Both the position numbers and the translations under genes were made by a program. This document shows positions 8,656 to 14,583 of a stretch of 14,583 nucleotides of DNA, piece by piece; the first letter of the stretch is position 1, and each line of letters begins with the position of its first letter. The stretch comes from Byssochlamys sp. IMV 00236 (Eukaryota; Ascomycota; Eurotiomycetes; Eurotiales; Thermoascaceae): assembly GCA_001931875.2 (NCBI GenBank), contig MSJH02000685.1:1-14583 (forward strand), written 5' to 3'. Under the pieces are notes generated by a model. The model was not told where the DNA came from. It saw only the letters and a program-made list of their open reading frames with translations, and ran no database searches.

Positions 8656-9339
8656 ATGTCTAATGTCGATCGTGAAAAAGTAAGATCTAACAATAGTTTC
8701 GCTTTAAACTTGCTCCTTACAAAAATTATTGAATAGGATTGTCCTTTTCTTTTAAGAATCTTTACTCGTAAAGGTGCACATAATCAGTAAGTTTTATTTC
8801 AAATTGTATATATTTGATATAAACTAACCTATAATCAGACTTAGTGCATATACAGTGAATGAAGTGCCACAGGATGAATTAGCGATTTATACATGGTATA
8901 ACAAGAATACTAATAAGGTGTTTACATTAACACAATATTTCTTAGGAAAAATGCTACACTTGAAGAAATTGCACAACTGATCGAACAAGTAGTTCCAGAC
9001 GCCAGAGATCCAGATGCTCGAATTTCTTTTAGACTTGTTTATTTGGATCAGCATCGTGGAAAATACTTTGCGAGAGACATTGGACGAGTTGTTAGTGCAA
9101 AACCAACAAAGGAACAAAAGAAGACATTAGAAGAGTGTAAATTTGTCATTGGTGACTATTTGGATGTTGCAGTCTTTATTGGACCACCTCCCAGTGTGAT
9201 GAGAGACCAAAGAAGTCGAGGCCGTGATTTTGGTCGATTCTCTTCTGGTCGACCTCCAAGAAGAAGCTTTGATAGAGGTTACAACAATAACAATAATAAT
9301 AACAATCGATTTGGAGGACGGCCTAGAAGAGACTATTAA
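8656..9339 (+). CDS. SAP18: SAP18, Sin3-associated polypeptide p18, with Arg/Gly and Asn-rich tail
   Basis: Exons 8656-8679, 8737-8786, 8839-8895 and 8946-9339 splice in phase (0, 2, 2) through introns of 57, 52 and 50 nt into 174 residues. Residues about 5-130 carry the SAP18 fold: DREKDCPFLLRIFTRKG, VPQDELAIYTWKNATLEEIA, VVPDARDPDARISF and FVIGDYLDVAVF. The human protein has the same landmarks (DREKTCPLLLRVFT, LQIYTWMDATLKEL, IGDYLDIAI). SAP18 is a ubiquitin-like-fold adaptor found with the Sin3 histone deacetylase and with RNPS1 and Acinus in the nuclear ASAP splicing complex. After the GPPPS segment, where the human protein is almost finished, this one adds about 40 residues rich in RG, RPPRR and an eight-Asn run. 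Such a tail is typical of RNA-binding regions. An AATAAA signal lies at 9345-9350, six bases after the stop. Confidence 0.93.
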
Positions 9340-9344
9340 AATTA

Positions 9345-9350
9345 AATAAA
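9345..9350 (+). terminator. Poly(A) signal AATAAA of SAP18
   Basis: A canonical AATAAA lies just after the SAP18 stop codon and five bases before the left end of the Tc1/mariner relic. Cleavage 10-30 bases downstream would fall inside that element. Confidence 0.6.
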
Positions 9351-9354
9351 CAGG

Positions 9355-9779
9355 CAGTGTACACCTAAAAGAAAAAAATGAAGACACTTTAATAAATTCA
9401 TGCGGCCATTTTCGTACATCGATATCACCCAAGTATATATTATTGCATGCATCCGCAATTCTGGATGCCGTTGTCTCTTCTTGTAAAAGCTTTTCTCTTT
9501 TCAATTTGCTTTTGCACACTGACCAAAATTGTTCGATTGTATCTAACTCTGGAGATTATGGGAACAGGTAAATGCAGCCATAGCCTCTTTGTTGATGTAT
9601 TTCTGAATGTCAAGTTGTGCATGAATGGGTGCCCTTTGAATTGCCCATGTCTACCAAGTACATCTAATGTTGTAAATTATCTTTCGCCTCTCACAAGACA
9701 GCAGCAGGAGAATTATCACCACATGATATTTGGTATTTGCCGTGGAGTGAGAGATTTTATATACGGTTTGTTCACACTG
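9355..9779 (-). mobile_element. Tc1/mariner-type relic with partial DDE transposase
   Basis: The element runs from CAGTGT (9355-9360) to ACACTG (9774-9779), which are inverted as Tc1/mariner ends are, although they match well for only six bases. Within it, on the minus strand from about 9650 to 9420, frames read APIHAQLDIQKYINK, then (shifted) RGYGCIYLFP-stop-SPELDTIEQFWSVCKSKLKR and ADACNNI. The family motif is YxPxxSPELNPIEQFW, in which the Glu of IEQFW is the third catalytic acid of the DDE triad. Here a TAA stands where Tyr is usual and Pro of NPIE is Thr. At least one frameshift and one nonsense codon disable it. The N-terminal DNA-binding part is missing, so this is an internally deleted, MITE-sized copy. 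A clean TA target duplication was not seen at the ends. Confidence 0.72.
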
Positions 9780-9954
9780 GCATAGAAAAGAGTAGCTTAT
9801 TTTTTAAACACACACATGCATGCACACTTTATTTATTAATATCCAGAGAGCTGCAAGTAAATAGCACGGAATCTGCCGTTCTCTAGATTTGATAACTAAA
9901 CAGTTCTAACTTGTAACTTGGTTAACAACCGTAAAACTTAACAGAGGAGCGTTT

Positions 9955-10530
9955 AAAAATATACGTATAAAGACGATGAGAATATCGAAGCGGAAATATC
10001 TGCTTCTCAAGAAATAACAAAGCAGACTGATAAGCAACTCGTTGCTTACACTTTTGAATATGAAGTGAAGAATCAAGTACCCAAAATGAAAAATGAAAAA
10101 AGCTTGATGAACAAGCAGCATCTAGCGGCAGTAGCTCTAAGCAAATTAAGATTTGAATTGTTAAATACGACAATGTGTTTGTTCATGGCATGGAGCTATC
10201 TGTGGGATCTATCATCAAATCTAAAGCTAAATCATCATCGTAAAGATTATCACACTTTGGACGCGCATCATAAAGCTATTGTGACGTTAGATTTAAACTC
10301 AATCATTGACCTGAGTGTTGATTCTCCAGATGCGCAGTCAACCCTTTTCAATCCGGCCAACGCTACATACACCAGAAAATAGGCTAATGCTGCGGGCGCT
10401 TCCTTGGGGCACTACCTATGTTGTCACTACACAACGTCATATTATCAATGTCTCTGCCTAATCTAAGGCTGTACAGTTCACTCTCTCTGATATAAAATGT
10501 GAAATCACCATAATTACACGTGAATGATCT
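9955..10530 (+). pseudogene. Broken ORF of unknown family, left piece
   Basis: A frame opens after a stop near 9954 and reads YKDDENIEAEISASQEITKQ, LMNKQHLAAVALSKLRFELL and SIIDLSVDSPDAQSTLFNP before a TAG at 10380. It has no in-frame ATG at its left end. A shifted frame from about 10365 continues with RLMLRALPWGTTYVVTTQRH and IINVSA-stop-SKAVQFTLSDIKCEI, with TAA at 10459 sitting where a Gln codon (CAA) would fit the flow. The amino acid content is protein-like across the shift, which suggests a decayed gene. I cannot assign a family. It may be the N-terminal part of the protein whose later piece lies at 10810-11452. Confidence 0.45.
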
Positions 10531-10809
10531 TGATTCTTTGCTGATAGAACTGACAACATAAAACTAGAATAAATAACAACATTTCTTTTTTTATCTCTTT
10601 CTTCCTGAAAAGAAACAAAACAATTTGGCAACTTTATAAAGCCATGCTTAGCGCTGTACCACACATTGAAAAGCTTTGTTAGTCTACATAATAGGTAATG
10701 GGTAGAAGTAGCGCCCATAGTATTAGTCTAATTTCTGTTGCATTTTACTTCATAGGATTGCGTTTGAAACGGTAATCTTTCATTTAGCATTTCATCTAAT
10801 ATGGTAAAC

Positions 10810-11452
10810 TCGATAGTTTCTGTAGGAGCGACACCCACTTGACTCTTCATGACACAATAAAAGATTCGACTTTCAAGGTGGATATGCGCATTTTACATGA
10901 TAGAATTAGTCAGCATCATAATGTAGAAAGCGAAGTGGGAGTTGTAGAGGCGGCAGAAGAAGACTCAGAAGATGTCAAGTTTAACAGTGATCGCTGCAAG
11001 GTGTTAATTGAAAACAAAGCTGTAGTGGATAGATACCTGATGGAAGGCTGTTTCGTTGATAATGTTGATTCACTTCAGATCTGCGGTTTGAAAGTCTTTT
11101 TTATCAATTTAGCACTACAGGACCAAGAACTATATGTAGGAACGCAATTTTATCATGCTGCAATTGATAGTTCTTTAAACAACCTTGGCAAATATATGGA
11201 TTTGGCAATTAATTTGTTATGCTTTGGAGACAATTGTTTGACAATCAGCAACAAGTATGAAAGCCATATTATATCTGTTTGGTCCAAAAAGAAATCAACA
11301 AAACGTCGTATTCAAGAACAATCAGATGATGAGCTCTCCACCAAGCAGAATTGGATCCGTGATTCTTGGAACCCCCTCGTACCTCAAAAACCCCGCCTCC
11401 ACCTGAACCTAAAAACTTTTATGCAAAGTATTCATAAACTTCTGGACACACT
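10810..11452 (+). pseudogene. Unknown protein, long frame with C-terminal frameshift
   Basis: An open frame runs from a stop near 10798 to TGA 11499. Key stretches are SDTHLTLHDTIKDSTFKVDM, FNSDRCKVLIENKAVVDRYL, LQICGLKVFFINLALQDQEL and LGKYMDLAINLLCFGDNCL. The segment after about 11370 reads better in the next frame, as PRTSKTPPPPEPKNFYAKYS followed by TAA at 11450-11452, a plausible true C-terminus. That implies a one- or two-base slip near 11370. The first usable start codons are not ATG, so either an upstream exon exists (a TAG acceptor-like site is near 10825) or the gene is a remnant. Its style (CKVL.E.K.VVDR, then GL.VF) resembles lineage-specific, multi-copy proteins of Mucoromycota. 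This is a recollection, not a search result. Confidence 0.45.
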
Positions 11453-11869
11453 ATTTCTATTAAATTGTTATAAATATCATTATCTTTATTACTTTTATTG
11501 AAGAATTAAATATACGAGCTCTCCTATTGTCATTCATATCATTGGATTTAACAATATCAAAGTATTTTTGCAGTTGTGACCACAATACTAGACAACCATA
11601 ATAGAATATTAGGCATCAAAAGGATTGTATAAATTGGAGAGATAGCAGCACCAATTCATTTTAACTAAAATGTGGAATCTACCAAGTAATCCCCACAGCA
11701 GACGCCAGCAATAAACACCGACTCACAAACTACGTTCCTACTCTCGTACTTCCTCCTGTTTCTCTCGCTGGCCACTTATACACCTTTTTCACAAACTTTT
11801 CATACAATTTGTCCCAAAAACTTTTGCACAATACTGGAGCTTTTCTAACTCCTTGCAAAAAAGAAAAAA
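11453..11869. other. Spacer without recognised gene
   Basis: AT-rich sequence with no coherent frame on either strand. The part from 11690 to 11850 is slightly richer in C on the plus strand, but its translations are broken. Confidence 0.4.
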
Positions 11870-12102
11870 AAAAAAAGTGTCAAAGAAGATGGAAAATACA
11901 GTGTTTATGATAGACGCAGAAATGAACCGGTCGACATAAAGGTTGACAGTGAGCAATCCTCACTTAGTAATATCACTTATTTTGATATGTAAATGGACCT
12001 GAACCTCCTGAAAAAGGAGAGAAGGTGAAAAAGTAAAAAGCCATGGCTGTTGTGGACAAAAGTCCAAACAAGATAGACTTACAAGACATAGAATTTATCT
12101 AG
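11870..12102 (+). pseudogene. Short degraded coding scrap, unknown
   Basis: After a 13-A run, one frame reads SVKEDGKYSVYDRRRNEPVD and SEQSSLSNITYFDM to a TAA at 11990. The next frame continues VNGPEPPEKGEKVKK-stop-KAMAVVDKSPNKIDLQDIEF to TAG 12100. Charged, Pro/Lys-rich, protein-like text in two abutting frames suggests an N-terminal fragment of an element-borne or repeated protein. The family is not recognised. Confidence 0.35.
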
Positions 12103-12144
12103 TAAATCCAGCACACTTTGGTAATAATAGTAATTGATTATTCA

Positions 12145-13808
12145 TTAATTTATTTGATATAACAAAGCTTCACGGTATTGATAAATTAGTTGTGTACATT
12201 TTAGAAACTCTTGAAGAGCTCTTGGTGTGGTTGGGCATACAGTTGTGAAGTAGGTGCGTTTTACGAAGCATTCATCAAACAAAGATAGTGACTCAAAGTA
12301 AAGTTTCAGGTCTATTAAAATGTGATTAGCAATTATACTTTGTCAAGTAACTATGATAGTTACCATGAAACCTTATATAATACTGCACCGGAATTTCTTC
12401 GTTCTCTGCTTTCCTTATCTTCAACAGCTTTACAATATAGTTTAATAGTTTTTCTTCATCATCTTTCGCCTTTTTGGCACCATTGTTGAACTCAACTCCC
12501 CCAGAAAGTTCCACAAATAAAGGAGTAACCAACTTGTTATTAACTTTGAATGCAATACCATCCCATTTCGTAGTTTCAGTTGCTGGCGCGTGTTTCTCAA
12601 TCCTGTAGGAATCGCATATTTTAATAATTAAATTAACTTTATCTTATGATTAGCATATTTACCACTGCATATTAATTCTATCATTGCAGTCTAAAAAAAG
12701 GTTATGTAGTATGGGGATTGTTGTAAGAAATGCCGCGTTTCGTTCAAGTTGCTTTTGTTGAAGTGGATTTCGTGGGCTTTCGAATAAATTAAGACTGTAA
12801 TTGTTAAAGCCAAAAAGCACACGTTAGCTTGTTGAGTACAGACATGCATACACAAAAGAAACTTACAAATGAGTAGACAAAATTTCAACAAAATTTGTAT
12901 CATAGTTAGTCGCCAGGTCAAATTGTTCAGCAATCTCTGTCCCATAGTTTCTGATTGTTTTTCTCATCACAAGAGAGCTTGCAGGTTGATTGGTTAGTTT
13001 CGTCAGAAGAATCTTGCAGATTTCTGTCAGTTCTTTACTAGGTAGACTTGTGATTTCTTTCAGTTTGATTATTGTTTTGTCACCGTCGCAGTTACCCTTT
13101 TTGTCTGGAAAGACAAACTTTTCATTTATGCTAAATCCAATGAAGAGCCCAATTAAACAAGATATACACTTTTAATTTAAAAATATCAGTAAACTTACGC
13201 ATCATATGAGATATTTTCCAAGCAACTTATGGTTTCTTCGCTGCCAGACACTAATTCACATTCAATTCCTGTTGCTGTTGTTGTGGCAGTGACTGCAATC
13301 TATTTTGGCTGGTTAGTGCTTTGATCGTTGTCGTTGTGCTATACTTGGATCTACCTTCTTTATTATCGTCTCATACGAATGACAGATAATATCATTACTG
13401 TTCTCTGCTGCTAATCTTTGGCGTTTTCTGATTCTCTCTTGAAGATCTTCCTCTTCGCGTTTTGTCCAATATTCTTTGTATTTTATTGCAAAGGTTGACT
13501 CCTTGTTGCCTCTTGTCTAATACGAGGATGGAACAAAAAAAAAAAAAAGATTAATAAAGCGTGTGCTGTTCAGTAAAGCAGATAGTTACGTTGAACGTGT
13601 TTATAACTTTAGCAATTGTGAGTTTCTCTTCCCCCTTCGCATTTTGTAATGCCTTTTTTAATATATTTGCATAGTTTGAGTTTGCGCTTCGTTTCTCCAA
13701 GTTAAAAGTGTTTACAAAATCAAAATAGTCGTAGGGTGAATCAAGTTCATGGGATGTCGATAACCATGGCAAATATAATTGCTCGTTAATTGGGGAACCT
13801 TGAAACAT
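12145..13808 (-). CDS. 427-residue protein of unknown function, seven exons, PD-(D/E)XK-like segment
   Basis: Exons on the minus strand: 13808-13590, 13516-13355, 13299-13199, 13130-12867, 12794-12663, 12602-12364 and 12311-12145. The six introns are 52-73 nt, and phases 0,0,2,2,2,1 are all consistent, so the gene appears intact. The start MFQGSPINEQLYLPWLST is the first ATG after an in-frame stop. Residues 74-127 are basic and likely helical (YWTKREEEDLQERIRKRQR). Residues about 293-372 read W-IEKHAPATETTKWDGIAF, then LVTPLFVELSGG and a Lys-rich helix. A D...(V)E-x-S core after beta-strand-like residues recalls PD-(D/E)XK nuclease-type domains, but the usual Lys is Ser, so activity is doubtful. 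The last exon (KRTYFTTVCPTTPRALQEFL) is cysteine- and proline-containing. Lineage-specific multi-copy Mucoromycota proteins have a similar ending by my recollection. The function is unknown. Confidence 0.8.
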
Positions 13809-14470
13809 TGATAGAATATGAAAAAGTAAAGAGAAATAACTTTAAATGAGGGGCTTCCATACAAAGATATGTTTATATTGTTTATTTGTTTTATTTGCTT
13901 AAAAATAACTAAAAAAGCCCACTTTGTCCCATCAAACCAGTTGTGTTTTATTGTATGACGACTCACTTGGTTTTATGTGTACAAAGCAATGATGGCACTT
14001 TTCACTTTTTTTAAAAAAAAAACACTATGATTGAGTTAAGTTATATGGAAAATATATTCATATTTATTACATTAAATCCTGAAGCTATTTGGACACAAAG
14101 TTTTTATAATGCAAAATATACTATGTTCTTAAAAAAGGGAACCATACGGGCTGTCGAGGATTGATTCATGATGATTACTCTTAAACTTGTTTATAGGTAT
14201 TGGTTAAACTTATATTTTATTTATTCTTGAAAGGGGAAGATATTTATATATATTTCATAGATGTAGGATGTTGTAATTATAGGAGCGTTATGATTGGTTG
14301 AAGGTTGCATATTTAAAGTAGTGATATTATTGGTCCATTGCAATATGTCAGTCATGCTATTGCGAATTCACTTTTTTTTTTTTCCTTTTCTTTTGTCTAC
14401 AAACATCGGCATTCCCACTGGATATACTTTTAACACAGTATATTGATGGAGTGTTGAATCCCTACTAAGC
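13809..14470. other. AT-rich intergenic stretch
   Basis: It should contain the promoter of the 427-residue gene, which reads leftward from 13808. It holds homopolymer A and T runs (about 14011-14022 and 14371-14381). No coherent coding frame or RNA gene is seen. Confidence 0.45.
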
Positions 14471-14581
14471 TTAGGCATGCTCTATTGACAACTTTGGGAG
14501 AATGCGTTTGAAAGATGACACTAGCTTCTTAGCTACTTGCTCGTCCGTGATTCTGTCTGCTCTTGAAGTTTGGAACTTAGA
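14471..14581 (-). CDS. Possible 3' end of a gene entering from the right edge
   Basis: The minus strand is open from the window edge to a TAA at 14473-14471. It reads FQTSRADRITDEQVAKKLVS, then FKRILPKLSIEHA. The composition (amphipathic, Lys/Arg/Leu/Ser) is protein-like and ends cleanly, but only 36 codons are visible and the family is not recognised. Chance open frames of this length are common, so this is a tentative partial CDS. Confidence 0.35.
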   Translation of the reverse strand, partial: SKFQTSRADRITDEQVAKKLVSSFKRILPKLSIEHA

Positions 14582-14583
14582 CA

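Noticed and set aside
9447..9785. 112-codon plus-strand frame rich in Cys and Leu
   Set aside because: It is the antisense of the Tc1/mariner transposase remnant, whose SPELDTIEQFW motif is on the minus strand.
11895..11905. A second CAGTGT transposon end
   Set aside because: The six bases occur alone, with no inverted partner within a few hundred bases and no transposase text nearby.
12691..12945. 84-codon minus-strand frame
   Set aside because: It reads the fourth exon, intron and fifth exon of the 427-residue gene in the wrong frame. The spliced model explains all of it.
1..14583. tRNA genes and CRISPR arrays
   Set aside because: No GTTCRANNC box with a matching A box and acceptor stem was found, and there are no regularly spaced repeats.

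Overview
The window looks like nuclear DNA of an early-diverging fungus, most likely a Mucoromycotina (Mucorales-type) species. The DNA is AT-rich, genes are split by very short introns (mostly 43-86 nt) with GTAAGT-like donors, and intact genes are interleaved with decayed mobile elements. All exon models were spliced by hand from the raw sequence. Where I give a model, the reading phases agree across every junction.

Layout, left to right. At 265-683 (-) is a small three-exon gene for a Pro/Gln/Tyr-rich protein with a cysteine-cluster tail (CYSTM-like). At 1316-1680 (+) is a broken 5' copy of the ribosome-biogenesis WD40 gene UTP12/DIP2 (WDR3) that still carries its introns. At 2656-5501 (+) is a nine-exon gene for a 792-residue C2-domain, class-3 diacylglycerol-lipase-like enzyme with a complete Ser/Asp/His triad. 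Convergent to it, at 5648-6480 (-), is the C-terminal half of a Fanzor (eukaryotic TnpB-like) nuclease with a frameshift. At 6885-7166 (+) is a probable 50-residue, three-exon membrane peptide. At 7215-8085 (+) is the 3' end of a LINE reverse-transcriptase ORF, broken by stops and a frameshift.

At 8656-9339 (+) is an intact four-exon SAP18 gene with an unusual Arg/Gly- and Asn-rich tail. Fifteen bases after its stop begins a 425-bp Tc1/mariner relic (9355-9779) holding part of a DDE transposase on the minus strand. From 9955 to about 11452 (+) lie broken reading frames that seem to belong to one or two lineage-specific or element-borne proteins I cannot name. Another degraded coding scrap lies at 11870-12102 (+). 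At 12145-13808 (-) is an intact seven-exon, 427-residue gene of unknown function whose WDG...VELSGG segment is reminiscent of PD-(D/E)XK nuclease folds. The right edge (14471-14581, -) may hold the last exon of another gene.

The genes do not form a pathway. The window is a few housekeeping genes (lipid hydrolysis, Sin3/ASAP complex, membrane peptides) embedded in relics of at least three transposon classes (Fanzor-bearing, LINE, Tc1/mariner) and gene fragments. No tRNA, rRNA, CRISPR array or operon is seen.
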